NCBI RefSeq assembly: GCF_900113135.1
Contig: NZ_FOOH01000003.1
Location: forward strand, 143,763-207,762
From: Salegentibacter agarivorans
GTDB lineage: Bacteria > Bacteroidota > Bacteroidia > Flavobacteriales > Flavobacteriaceae
Length of the DNA: 64,000 nucleotides
Direction of reading: 5' to 3'
Numbering within the stretch: position 1 is the first letter of the stretch; each line of letters starts with the position of its first letter. Under the pieces are notes generated by a model, which did not search any database, had not been told where the DNA came from, and worked only from the letters and a program-made list of their open reading frames with translations. Made by a program: the position numbers and the translations under genes. Positions 35,052-43,579 of the stretch are shown here, in pieces.

Positions 35052-35543
35052 ATGAATTCAGAAGCAAAAAACCACCATAAAACTGGTGGTAGCAATTACG
35101 GTAGATTTTTTCTAATGCTCGGGTTATCTTTTATAGCCATGTACATTACCATGTACCTGAATACCTACGAATTTGATCATGTTTATTTCAGCTTGACCCG
35201 TTTTTATATGACCTGTTTGGGGATAGCGGCAATGGCGGTAATTATGTTGTCGTTGATGTTGAAAATGTATAAAAATAAGAAGAAGAATATAGCAATTTAC
35301 GTGGGTAGCCTGGTGCTGTTTGTCTCTGCTTTAGGTTTAGTACGAGCACAACGACCTATTATTGGCGACGTTTTATATATGAAGGCAATGATTCCCCACC
35401 ATTCGATTGCGATTTTAACTAGTAAGCGGGCAGATATTAAAGATCCTGAAACCAAGAAACTGGCCGAAGAAATAATTGAGGCCCAGAAACGCGAAATTGC
35501 CCAGATGAAGAAGATCATTTATCGTTTGGAGAACGAGGAATAA
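35052..35543 (+). CDS. DUF305 membrane protein
   Basis: The 163-residue protein has three membrane spans (about 18-38, 49-70, 78-95) and then a DUF305 domain with the metal-like motif MKAMIPHHSIAILTSKRA (about 112-129), ending in a long helix. DUF305 proteins commonly accompany copper oxidases and pumps; His-His-Met residues may bind metal. A strong terminator follows. Confidence 0.85.
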   Translation: MNSEAKNHHKTGGSNYGRFFLMLGLSFIAMYITMYLNTYEFDHVYFSLTRFYMTCLGIAAMAVIMLSLMLKMYKNKKKNIAIYVGSLVLFVSALGLVRAQRPIIGDVLYMKAMIPHHSIAILTSKRADIKDPETKKLAEEIIEAQKREIAQMKKIIYRLENEE

Positions 35544-35552
35544 TATTAAGCG

Positions 35553-35585
35553 AGACCCCACAGGTTTTGAAAACCTGTGGGGTCT
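35553..35585 (+). terminator. Perfect 16-bp terminator hairpin
   Basis: Arms AGACCCCACAGGTTTT and its exact reverse complement are separated by one base, followed by TCTTT. It lies 9 bases after the DUF305 stop. The symmetrical form suggests it can end transcription in either direction. Confidence 0.8.
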
Positions 35586-35690
35586 TCTTTAAATAATCAA
35601 TGTAGAATATTTTCAACAGGATCGATCTTTTTAGCCTTGTTAAAGCCTTACTAATGAAACCTAAAATATTTAGGCATTAAAATATCAAGA

Positions 35691-38105
35691 ATGAAAAATA
35701 ATTTTTTTTTAATATTAACTTTGTGTTCAATGATGATTTCCTATGGCCAACGGCACATGGAAAAATCTGTTGAAGGAAATATAAATAATTTACCGGTACA
35801 CGAATATAACCTGACCATAGACCAGGAAAAGGTTACTAAAGCCGAAGGCAAAGAGGTCATGGGGATGACCATTAACGGGGGAATCCCCGGCCCGACCCTG
35901 GAATTTACCGAAGGCGAATATGCGGTGATCTATGTTGAAAATAAAATGGATGTGGAAACTTCCATTCACTGGCATGGGATGATTTTGCCAAATTTCTTTG
36001 ATGGTGTCCCTTATTTAACCACGCCACCCATTAAACCGGGCGAAACCTTTAAATATGAATTTGAGATCAAACAACATGGTACATACTGGTACCATTCCCA
36101 TACCATGTTACAGGAACAAAGTGGGGTATATGGCTCTCTGCTAATCAATCCAAGAGAAAAAACATTGGAGTATGACAAAGACCTGGTGCTGGTACTTTCA
36201 GACTGGACCAATGAAAAGCCAAAAGATGTGCTTAGGTTTTTAAAAAGGGGCACAGAATGGTACAATATTAAAAAAGGAACAGCTACTCCCCTAAATCAGG
36301 TGATCAAGCGTGGAGCTTTGGGCGCACAAATTGATTTTTGGAGACAACGGATGGAAGGTGCCGATATTGCTGATATTTACTATCCTGCATTTTTAATAAA
36401 TGGTGAGGAGAAAATAGAATATCCCGAATTCAAGCCTGGGGAAAAAGTTAGAATGAGAATTATTAATGGAGCTGCCTCTACTTCTTTCTGGATGACCTTT
36501 GGAGGTAATATGCCTACGCTGGTTTCTGCTGATGGTGTAGATGTAGTGCCGGTGGAGAAAAATAAAACCTTTATTGCAGTAGCAGAAACCTATGATTTTA
36601 TTGTCACCATACCCGATGATGGCAAAATGGAATTTAAAATTACTGCACAGGATGGTTCTGGGACAGCTTCAGCTTTTCTAGGCACCGGTAGGATACTTCC
36701 CGCCCCTAATGTGCCCAGGCCCGATAAAATTGGGATGATGCAAAAAATGGCAAAAATGGATATGAAAATGGGGGCACCAGCCCTTAAATTCAATCCAAAA
36801 AATGTTGATCCCTATGAAATGATGGATAAGTGGGGAATGCAAATGGATGAGATGGACATGGAAGCGATGAACCATGGCGATATGAATATGAAAAAAGAGG
36901 GAGATATGCAGGCCATGGACCACTCTAAAATGGATCATTCCAAAATGGACATGAAGAAGGACTCCACAATGGCCAATAAGGACCATAGTGTGAAGATGAA
37001 AAAGGACTCTATGAAAATGGCCGGTGGCGGGAAAAAAACCATGCAGATGGATAAGATGAAAGGAATGGAGCAAGGAAAAATGCCGGGTATGGATATGTTT
37101 TCAGAATATAACTATGATTACCTGGAATCTAAAAATCCTACAACACATCCCGAAGATGCGCCTGTAAAGGAAATCCTGCTGAATTTAACCGGAAATATGG
37201 CCCGCTATGTTTGGAGCTTAAACGGGGTGCCCCTGGCCGAAACCGATAAAATAAAAATTGAAGGTGATGGGGTTACCAGGATCACCTTTAACAACCTTAC
37301 CATGATGCACCACCCTATGCATCTACATGGGCATTTTTTCAGGGTAATTAATAAAAACGGAGAACATTCCCCTTTGAAACATACCGTCAATGTCCCGCCC
37401 ATGCAAAAAGTGACTATCGAGTTTTATGGGAATGAATATGGCGATTGGTTCCTGCATTGCCACATCCTTTATCATTTGGATTCCGGAATGGCGAGAGTGG
37501 TAAGTTATGACACTAAAAGGGACGAACGTATGAAGCCTTTCCCATTGAGTAACCTAGTAAGGGAAACCAATAAATTTTATACCTGGGGAATGTTGGATGC
37601 CGCCTCACACATGACAACATTAAATGTGGTAAGTTCCAATATAAGGAATCAATTTAACGTTTTGGCAGAATACGGCTGGAACGAAAATATTGAAGCAGAA
37701 TTCACCTATGAATATTACCTCTATGACTGGGTACGTTTGTTTGCCGGTGTGAATATGGAGAATGAAATGAAGGATAGTATGGAAGAACTCAGTACCACCG
37801 CCATTGGAGGTATTAGGTATTTTACTCCCTATATGTTTGCTTTAGACCTTCGTGTAGATAATAAATTGAGGCCCCAAATTAGCCTTGCCCGGGAAGTTAT
37901 GATCTTCCCTCGACTTGTTTTATTCGGGGAATATGAATTCCAGGCAGATTTTGGCTGGGTCAATGATCTTGAACCAGGAAAAGATTTTGAAGATGAGCAA
38001 GTATGGAGCGCCGGGCTGGAATATTTTCTTGGTAAGAACTTTTCATTAATGGGAAGTTACGACAATAGATTTGGCGCCGGAGGTGGATTATCATTACGAT
38101 TCTAA
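35691..38105 (+). CDS. Multicopper oxidase fused to a CopB-like outer-membrane barrel
   Basis: The 804-residue protein has a signal peptide (ending ISYGQ), cupredoxin domains with HWHG (93-96), YHSHT (134-138), HPMHLHGHF (about 540) and HCHILYHLDSGM (about 588), covering all copper sites of a CopA-type oxidase. A Met/His-rich insert (about 345-475) has many MDHSKM-like repeats. After residue about 640 come about 160 residues of alternating strands ending GGGLSLRF, a terminal-Phe outer-membrane barrel like CopB of copper operons. It probably oxidises Cu(I) while anchored to the outer membrane. Confidence 0.88.
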   Translation: MKNNFFLILTLCSMMISYGQRHMEKSVEGNINNLPVHEYNLTIDQEKVTKAEGKEVMGMTINGGIPGPTLEFTEGEYAVIYVENKMDVETSIHWHGMILPNFFDGVPYLTTPPIKPGETFKYEFEIKQHGTYWYHSHTMLQEQSGVYGSLLINPREKTLEYDKDLVLVLSDWTNEKPKDVLRFLKRGTEWYNIKKGTATPLNQVIKRGALGAQIDFWRQRMEGADIADIYYPAFLINGEEKIEYPEFKPGEKVRMRIINGAASTSFWMTFGGNMPTLVSADGVDVVPVEKNKTFIAVAETYDFIVTIPDDGKMEFKITAQDGSGTASAFLGTGRILPAPNVPRPDKIGMMQKMAKMDMKMGAPALKFNPKNVDPYEMMDKWGMQMDEMDMEAMNHGDMNMKKEGDMQAMDHSKMDHSKMDMKKDSTMANKDHSVKMKKDSMKMAGGGKKTMQMDKMKGMEQGKMPGMDMFSEYNYDYLESKNPTTHPEDAPVKEILLNLTGNMARYVWSLNGVPLAETDKIKIEGDGVTRITFNNLTMMHHPMHLHGHFFRVINKNGEHSPLKHTVNVPPMQKVTIEFYGNEYGDWFLHCHILYHLDSGMARVVSYDTKRDERMKPFPLSNLVRETNKFYTWGMLDAASHMTTLNVVSSNIRNQFNVLAEYGWNENIEAEFTYEYYLYDWVRLFAGVNMENEMKDSMEELSTTAIGGIRYFTPYMFALDLRVDNKLRPQISLAREVMIFPRLVLFGEYEFQADFGWVNDLEPGKDFEDEQVWSAGLEYFLGKNFSLMGSYDNRFGAGGGLSLRF

Positions 38106-38110
38106 ACAAT

Positions 38111-39427
38111 ATGGGAAATTATAAAGAAAACAGTCTAAGCCTGGTGGGTGCAATATCAATGGGAACCAATGTTATGATTGGTGCAGGGATCTTTGCGCTT
38201 CTTGGTCAAGTGGCAGAACTTTCTGGTGAGTATTTTCCAATAGCTTTTATTGTGGGTGGAATTATATCAGGATTTAGTGCTTATTCCTATAACAAGATGT
38301 CTAATGCGTATCCATCTGCAGGAGGTATCGCCATGTATTTGGAGAAAGCTTATGGAAAGGGACTTGTAACTGCTTTTGCAGCTTTACTGATGACGTTCTC
38401 TATGATTATTAATGAAAGTCTGGTGGCCAGGACCTTTGGTAGTTATACGTTGCAATTGTTCGATGCGCCAAAAGACAGTTATCTCATTCCCGTTTTAGGG
38501 GTGGGCCTACTCATTTTTGCCTTTGTAATTAATATTGCAGGCAATAAGGTAATAGGGAAATCCTCCCTTGCCATGGCGATCCTCAAAACCGGTGGGTTAT
38601 TGATCTTTGCCGGAGGAGCTATCTATGCCTCGGGTTTTGTAGTATCAGATTTAGTACCTTCAGGAGGTACCGGCGGGGAAAGGGGAGTAATGGAGTACCT
38701 TGGAGCACTGGCTTTATCTATCCTTGCCTATAAGGGTTTTACTACTATAACCAATAGTGGTGGTGAAATTGTGAAACCACACAAAAACGTGAGCAGGACC
38801 ATTATCATTTCATTGCTCATTTGCGGGCTAACCTATTTACTCGTTTCGTGGGGGGTGATTTCCAACTTGAGTATTCCTGAAATCATTGAGGCCAAAGATT
38901 ATAGTCTAGCTGAAGCTTCCAGGCCATTATTTGGTCAATTTGGTTTATGGTTTACCGTGGCTATTGCTATTATCGCCACTATTTCTGGAGTAATTGCCAG
39001 TGTTTTTGCAGTTTCAAGAATGACTGCTATGTTAACTGACATGAAGTTGATACCTCACAGTCACTTTGGTATGAAAGGGAGTATACAAAAGCATATGCTG
39101 GTGTATATTATAGTAATTGCCATTGTGCTTACTATCTTTTTCGACCTTTCCAGGATAGCCTCCCTTGGCGCAATATATTATTTGGTGATGGATATTATTA
39201 TTCATTGGGGAGTGCTTACCACAATGAGAAAGGACATAGAGGCCAAAGCGGGGATCGTAATAAGCGCAATAATTCTGGATGTGGTAGTTCTGGGTTCCTT
39301 CGTTTATATTAAAATAGAACGTGATCCCACCCTAATTTGGATAGCATTTGGTTCTATGTTGCTCATATTTTTAGGTGAAAAATGGTTTCTAAATCGAAAA
39401 CCTCCAGAAAAAGGGGCGGTAGATTAG
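38111..39427 (+). CDS. APC-superfamily permease (copy 2)
   Basis: The 438-residue protein has about 12 spans and opens GAISMGTNVMIGAGIFALLGQVAEL, closely matching the permease at 16682. It starts 5 bases after the multicopper oxidase stop, so it belongs to the copper transcript. An amino acid (perhaps one that chelates copper, such as His or Cys) is a possible substrate, but nothing in the sequence decides it. Confidence 0.85.
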   Translation: MGNYKENSLSLVGAISMGTNVMIGAGIFALLGQVAELSGEYFPIAFIVGGIISGFSAYSYNKMSNAYPSAGGIAMYLEKAYGKGLVTAFAALLMTFSMIINESLVARTFGSYTLQLFDAPKDSYLIPVLGVGLLIFAFVINIAGNKVIGKSSLAMAILKTGGLLIFAGGAIYASGFVVSDLVPSGGTGGERGVMEYLGALALSILAYKGFTTITNSGGEIVKPHKNVSRTIIISLLICGLTYLLVSWGVISNLSIPEIIEAKDYSLAEASRPLFGQFGLWFTVAIAIIATISGVIASVFAVSRMTAMLTDMKLIPHSHFGMKGSIQKHMLVYIIVIAIVLTIFFDLSRIASLGAIYYLVMDIIIHWGVLTTMRKDIEAKAGIVISAIILDVVVLGSFVYIKIERDPTLIWIAFGSMLLIFLGEKWFLNRKPPEKGAVD

Positions 39428-39533
39428 CTGTTAAGCAGCCTACGACTTTTAAGTTGTCTAAGTATCTAAAATTTAAGCGGGGCTTTAACCTTCCTTGTGC
39501 TGAAATTTTACGAATGCAATTCAAAATAATATA

Positions 39534-41216
39534 ATGATGAAAAAAAACGTAAACAGAAGAAATTTTATACAAACTGCAAGCCTGGCAGCAGCAGGTTTCT
39601 ATGTAATGCCTTTTTTTGCCTCCTGTAAATCGGATACCTCCACCCGGCATCCTGAGACCGTAAATAAAATGAACAAGGATTTTATTGCCGATTTAGATCT
39701 ACAACTTACCGCATTACCTTCCCAGACCAACATCTATCCAGACAGTAGTACCAAAACATATTCCTATAGAGCATCTATTATAAAAGGTAGTGAAGATAAT
39801 TTACAAAATATAGAGGGTAGCTATTTAGGACCTGTTATTCGGGTAAAGAAAGGGGATAAGGTTAGGGTGAGGTATGAAAACCAGATTCCGGCCGAATCTA
39901 TTGTACACTGGCATGGCCTGCACGTGTCTCACGAGAATGATGGCCACCCAGAGCATGTAATAAGTGAAGGAGAAACCTATTATTATGAATTTGAAGTGAT
40001 GAACAGGGCTGGAACGTATTGGTTCCACCCACATCCGCATAAACATACAGGGGAACAGGTATATAAGGGACTGGCAGGATTGTTTATCGTATCTGATAAA
40101 GAAGAAGAAAAATTAAATTTACCCCAGGGTGAATATGATATTCCTGTGGTAATCCAGGACAGGACTTTTAATGATAATAAGCAGCTCCAATACCTAGGCG
40201 ATGGTCAGATGGATCGAATGCAGGGTTTTTTAGGTGAGCAAATATTGATCAATGGTAAAATTGATAATACCCTGAACCTGGGCGCAAACGGGAAATATCG
40301 TTTAAGGCTCTTAAACGGTTCCAATTCCCGTGCCTATAAATTGGCATGGGATAACGGCGAAGCGATAACCGTATTGGGTGTAGATGGAGGTCTGCTTAAA
40401 GCGCCAAAAAGAATGTCTTATTTAATGCTAGGGCCGGCTCAGCGGGTAGATGTATGGTTGGATTTATCTCAACAGTCAGAAAATAGTCGTATTAAACTGG
40501 TCCATTTACCTATCCCACTGGACATGATGGGTGGTGGCATGATGAATGGCGGGATGATGGGAAATAGCAGTAGCAATCACTTGCCTTATGACACTCAGTT
40601 TGATATTCTGGAAATAAATGTGGGGGCTTTCGCAGAAAACAAAGATGCTCAATTACCTGGTGAGCTCAGTTCTTTCAATACATTGGCGGCCACAGATGCC
40701 ATCAATAAAGACAATCCCAGGACTTTCACCTTCGCTATGGGCGGAATGATGGAATGGACCATTAACGGTCGCACCTATAATGGCACCGAAGTAGCCGAAG
40801 AAGAGACCGTGAAATTAGATACTACCGAAATTTGGCGTATCAATAATGGAAACCAGTTTTCTTCAGATCCTGATGATGACAGCGGAATGATGGGCGGCGG
40901 AATGCATGGCAACGGCGGAATGATGGGCGGTCAGGGAGGCATGGGAAATATGATGCAAATGCCACATCCTGTTCATATCCACCAATTACAATTCAACATC
41001 TTAAACCGAGACGCTGATAAGGTAGATGATAAGCTTTGGGAAGCAACCAAAGACGGTTTTATCAACGAAGGCTGGCAGGACAGTGTTTATCTTTTACCAG
41101 GAATGCAAATGGATTTGATCATGCGATTTGAAGACTATAAAGGATTGTTTCTATACCATTGCCATAATCTGGAGCATGAGGATATGGGCATGATGAGAAA
41201 CTTTAAAATAGTGTAG
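39534..41216 (+). CDS. Multicopper oxidase, Tat/lipoprotein type (CueO/CopA-like)
   Basis: The 560-residue protein has a twin-arginine signal (NRRNFIQTASLAAAGF) with a Cys shortly after (FFASC), so it may be a Tat-exported lipoprotein. Copper ligands are in HWHGLH (about 125), WFHPHPHKH (about 163), HPVHIHQLQF (about 478) and YHCHNLEHEDMGMM (about 541). Two Met/Gly-rich stretches (about 330-345 and 450-475) resemble the Met-rich gate of CueO. An ATG 3 bases inside is an equal start choice. The likely task is periplasmic Cu(I) oxidation. Confidence 0.88.
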   Translation: MMKKNVNRRNFIQTASLAAAGFYVMPFFASCKSDTSTRHPETVNKMNKDFIADLDLQLTALPSQTNIYPDSSTKTYSYRASIIKGSEDNLQNIEGSYLGPVIRVKKGDKVRVRYENQIPAESIVHWHGLHVSHENDGHPEHVISEGETYYYEFEVMNRAGTYWFHPHPHKHTGEQVYKGLAGLFIVSDKEEEKLNLPQGEYDIPVVIQDRTFNDNKQLQYLGDGQMDRMQGFLGEQILINGKIDNTLNLGANGKYRLRLLNGSNSRAYKLAWDNGEAITVLGVDGGLLKAPKRMSYLMLGPAQRVDVWLDLSQQSENSRIKLVHLPIPLDMMGGGMMNGGMMGNSSSNHLPYDTQFDILEINVGAFAENKDAQLPGELSSFNTLAATDAINKDNPRTFTFAMGGMMEWTINGRTYNGTEVAEEETVKLDTTEIWRINNGNQFSSDPDDDSGMMGGGMHGNGGMMGGQGGMGNMMQMPHPVHIHQLQFNILNRDADKVDDKLWEATKDGFINEGWQDSVYLLPGMQMDLIMRFEDYKGLFLYHCHNLEHEDMGMMRNFKIV

Positions 41217-41285
41217 AAAGAACAGGATAAGAGAATTAAAAAAAACTGAACGATGAAATTTTTATTAACTCTAAAACAAAGTAAA

Positions 41286-41858
41286 ATGAAAACAATTGTA
41301 AAAACCTTAATGATTATAGTAGCAGTAGGAACATTGATAAGTTGTAAATCAACATTTAACGCTTCTGAAGCAATGGATGTTCCAGACAATCGAAACGCTG
41401 TTTACCAGGAAATTATTTCGAACCCAAACCAATTCAATGAATTTATTGATCTGGCACAACAAGACGAAGGGGCAAGAAAACTCATGATGCAAAGCCATAT
41501 GCAAATGATGGAATCTGGCAAGATGAAAGCCATGATGCAAAAGAACCCGGGGATGAAAGAAAAGATGAAATCCCACATGGAGAAAATGATGGATGATCCT
41601 GAAATGAAAGAAAAAATGCATAAGATGATGCAGGAGAGACTGGACAGGAATCCAGAAATGAAGAAAAAGATGAAAGAGAAAATGATGAAAGATCCGGCTA
41701 TGAAAGAAGCAATGATGGAAGAGATGCATTCCAAGATGAAATCTAATCCCGAAATGGCCGAGAAGATGATGGATAAAATGATCCAGTTTTTGCATGAGAA
41801 TCCTGAGCTTATGGAAAAGATGAAAGCCAAAATGAAGGCACATCAGGAAAAGATGTAA
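41286..41858 (+). CDS. Met-rich repeat lipoprotein (putative copper sponge)
   Basis: I start at the ATG at 41286 because it gives a lipoprotein signal (MKTIVKTLMIIVAVGTLISC); the frame from 41253 only adds 11 residues. The 190-residue product has about 35 methionines and six N/D-P-x-M/L motifs (NPGM, DPEM, NPEM, DPAM, NPEM, NPEL) spaced 14-18 residues, each followed by KEKM-type helices. Copper(I) binding through thioethers is inferred from composition and from the oxidase gene upstream. Low complexity makes antisense frames look open. Confidence 0.75.
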   Translation: MKTIVKTLMIIVAVGTLISCKSTFNASEAMDVPDNRNAVYQEIISNPNQFNEFIDLAQQDEGARKLMMQSHMQMMESGKMKAMMQKNPGMKEKMKSHMEKMMDDPEMKEKMHKMMQERLDRNPEMKKKMKEKMMKDPAMKEAMMEEMHSKMKSNPEMAEKMMDKMIQFLHENPELMEKMKAKMKAHQEKM

Positions 41859-41906
41859 ATTTTAAATGCAGTCAAAAAAATTGTAAAACGCATTAAATAA
41901 AAAATC

Positions 41907-42293
41907 ATGGACTATTATTTTAACAAAAGCCTTAAAGGAAATTTCGAAGAGGTAATCGTTAAAGTTACCGAGGAATTGGAAAAAGAAGGTTTTGGGGTAT
42001 TAACAGAGATCAACGTTACTGAAACTTTGAAGAAAAAGCTGGATGTGGATTTTAGAAACTATCGCATTCTTGGAGCCTGTAACGCGCCTTACGCTTATAA
42101 AGCTCTAAAAACGGAAGACAAGATTGGGGCTATGCTGCCCTGCAATGTGATTGTACAGGAAAAAGAGGCAGGAGAGATAGAAGTAGCGGTGGTAAATCCC
42201 ATTGCTTCCATGCAGGCGGTGGAAGATGATGCGCTAGGCAAAGTGGCTAAAGAGATCAAGGTAAAACTTCAAAAAGTTATTTCGAACCTTTAA
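41907..42293 (+). CDS. DUF302 protein
   Basis: The 128-residue soluble protein matches DUF302 with the late block LGACNAPYAYKALKTEDKIG and LLPCNVIV-like strand (MLPCNVIVQE). Members are common next to copper and sulfur genes; the fold is known but the role is not. It follows the Met-rich lipoprotein gene by 48 bases. Confidence 0.85.
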   Translation: MDYYFNKSLKGNFEEVIVKVTEELEKEGFGVLTEINVTETLKKKLDVDFRNYRILGACNAPYAYKALKTEDKIGAMLPCNVIVQEKEAGEIEVAVVNPIASMQAVEDDALGKVAKEIKVKLQKVISNL

Positions 42294-42308
42294 TTAAATA
42301 ATTGAACA

Positions 42309-42482
42309 ATGAAAAAATTCAGAATTTTACTGTTAGTCTTATTTGTGGGAACTTTTAACCTTACCATGATTTCCTGTAGGGAAACCACCGAAGATGACCA
42401 CGGCGATATGGAAATGGAACAGGGAGGGATGGAAGGTGACGATATGGAAATGGACCATAATGAGTCTATGGATCATGATTAG
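42309..42482 (+). CDS. 57-residue Met/His/Asp-rich lipoprotein
   Basis: This small gene codes for a lipoprotein signal (MKKFRILLLVLFVGTF...MISC, Cys 23) and a 34-residue tail rich in Met, His, Asp and Glu (GDMEMEQGGMEGDDMEMDH). It is 15 bases after the DUF302 stop, in the same transcript, and ends just before a terminator hairpin. The composition suggests a tiny surface or periplasmic metal-binding peptide. Confidence 0.7.
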   Translation: MKKFRILLLVLFVGTFNLTMISCRETTEDDHGDMEMEQGGMEGDDMEMDHNESMDHD

Positions 42483-42503
42483 AATCTGGGATTAAAGTTT
42501 AAA

Positions 42504-42570
42504 GGAAATGGAGGGATCGTTGTTTATGATAATTAGTTGAAGTCTTAATTTCCCTCCTTTTTCTTTTTTC
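42504..42570 (+). terminator. Terminator after the copper oxidase gene group
   Basis: The stem GGAGGGA (42510-42516) / TCCCTCC (42551-42557), extended by A/T pairs, is followed by a T-rich tract. It closes the gene run that ends with the small lipoprotein. Confidence 0.65.
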
Positions 42571-42643
42571 ATTGTAGAATTCCAAACCATATAGCGATAT
42601 GGCAGATATTTAAGATACCCGGTATGGATTTTAAATTTATTTT

Positions 42644-42874
42644 TCGAGTTATCAATTTAAGTTCCATTTTAAATCACCAGAATAATGCGGGTACTTCTAA
42701 ATAATTTAAGATGTTTGGGCCTAATGAATTTACCATTAAGACATATTTACATTATACTCTGCCACCAATCCACGAATATTTTCTACAATTTATTGGTGGA
42801 TTCGTGGCTCCTTTGCGCATTTTTGGGCAGATTAAGAATATTCTATGCTTCCGGTAATTAACTTTATAACTCCA
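42644..42874. repeat. 231-bp direct repeat, copy 1
   Basis: This non-coding block recurs at 49176-49406 with the same length and only about a dozen differences. Inside are the neighbouring words CCACCAAT, CCACGAAT, then ATTGGTGG and ATTCGTGG, able to form two mutually exclusive stems. No transposase is present. The right end lies 9 bases before the ATG of the DUF2231 gene at 42884, so the copy may act as its promoter region. Confidence 0.85.
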
Positions 42875-42883
42875 TTTATTTTT

Positions 42884-43570
42884 ATGAAAAATTTTGTCTT
42901 TATATTCTTTTTAATGATGTTGCCATTATTACTCCCGGCGCAAGACGATCATAATCATTCTCCATTAGGTCAGGAACAGGGATTAGACCCCGATACTATA
43001 ACCACAAATATAGCTACAGAAAATACCAGGCAGGATCCGGCTTTAGGATCAGAAGATAGTTTCAGGGAAGTTAAGGCGGCGCTTGATGATTTTCCAAATC
43101 TTCATCCTTTGGTGGTTCATTTTCCCATTGTTTTGCTTTTACTGGGGGCATTTTTGCAGCTAATTCAGATTTTTACTCTGAAAAGGAATCTGGATTGGAT
43201 AATCCTTTTAACCGTAGGCGGAGGGTTTATCGGTGCCTATATAGCCGGGGTGTATGCCCATCCCCATACCCAGGATTTAACTGAAATGGCCAAAAAAGTA
43301 TTAGAACAGCATGATAAATTTGCCGAATGGACCATTTATTCCAGCGCAGTTGCTGCTACCTTAAAATTGATCAGCTTATTTTTATTGAAGAAGAACCGGG
43401 TTTTTGAAATTTTTGTATTCCTAATTCTTGCTTTTTCAGCATATTCTGTTGCAGAAGCAGGACATTATGGTTCCCAGCTGGTATATATAGAAGGAGTGGG
43501 CCCTCAGGGCGAATATCTTGAAACTGAAAAAACAGATGGAAATAGCAAAGGCGAAGGACACTCGCATTAA
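42884..43570 (+). CDS. DUF2231-type membrane protein
   Basis: I start at 42884 (MKNFVFIFFLMMLPLLLPAQ, a signal peptide), because an earlier ATG at 42845 lies inside the repeat. The 228-residue protein has the DUF2231 opening NLHPLVVHFPIVLLLLG (about 69-85), further spans at about 105-123, 148-168 and 175-190, and a His-rich tail. The family is found near haem and copper proteins. It lies 9 bases before the glutamate synthase-like gene. Confidence 0.8.
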   Translation: MKNFVFIFFLMMLPLLLPAQDDHNHSPLGQEQGLDPDTITTNIATENTRQDPALGSEDSFREVKAALDDFPNLHPLVVHFPIVLLLLGAFLQLIQIFTLKRNLDWIILLTVGGGFIGAYIAGVYAHPHTQDLTEMAKKVLEQHDKFAEWTIYSSAVAATLKLISLFLLKKNRVFEIFVFLILAFSAYSVAEAGHYGSQLVYIEGVGPQGEYLETEKTDGNSKGEGHSH

Positions 43571-43579
43571 ATTGGATTT

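Noticed and set aside
36678..37073. His-rich antisense frame over the multicopper oxidase Met-rich region
   Set aside because: Same artefact: repeated MDHSKM codons reverse to His and Phe.
41349..41843. His/Phe-rich antisense frame over the Met-rich lipoprotein
   Set aside because: The Met codons ATG read as CAT (His) in reverse, which creates an artificial His-rich protein.
41286..41858. Met-rich repeats read as a DNA tandem repeat or CRISPR
   Set aside because: The periodicity is in the protein with varying codons and uneven spacing; no identical spaced repeats are present anywhere in the window.
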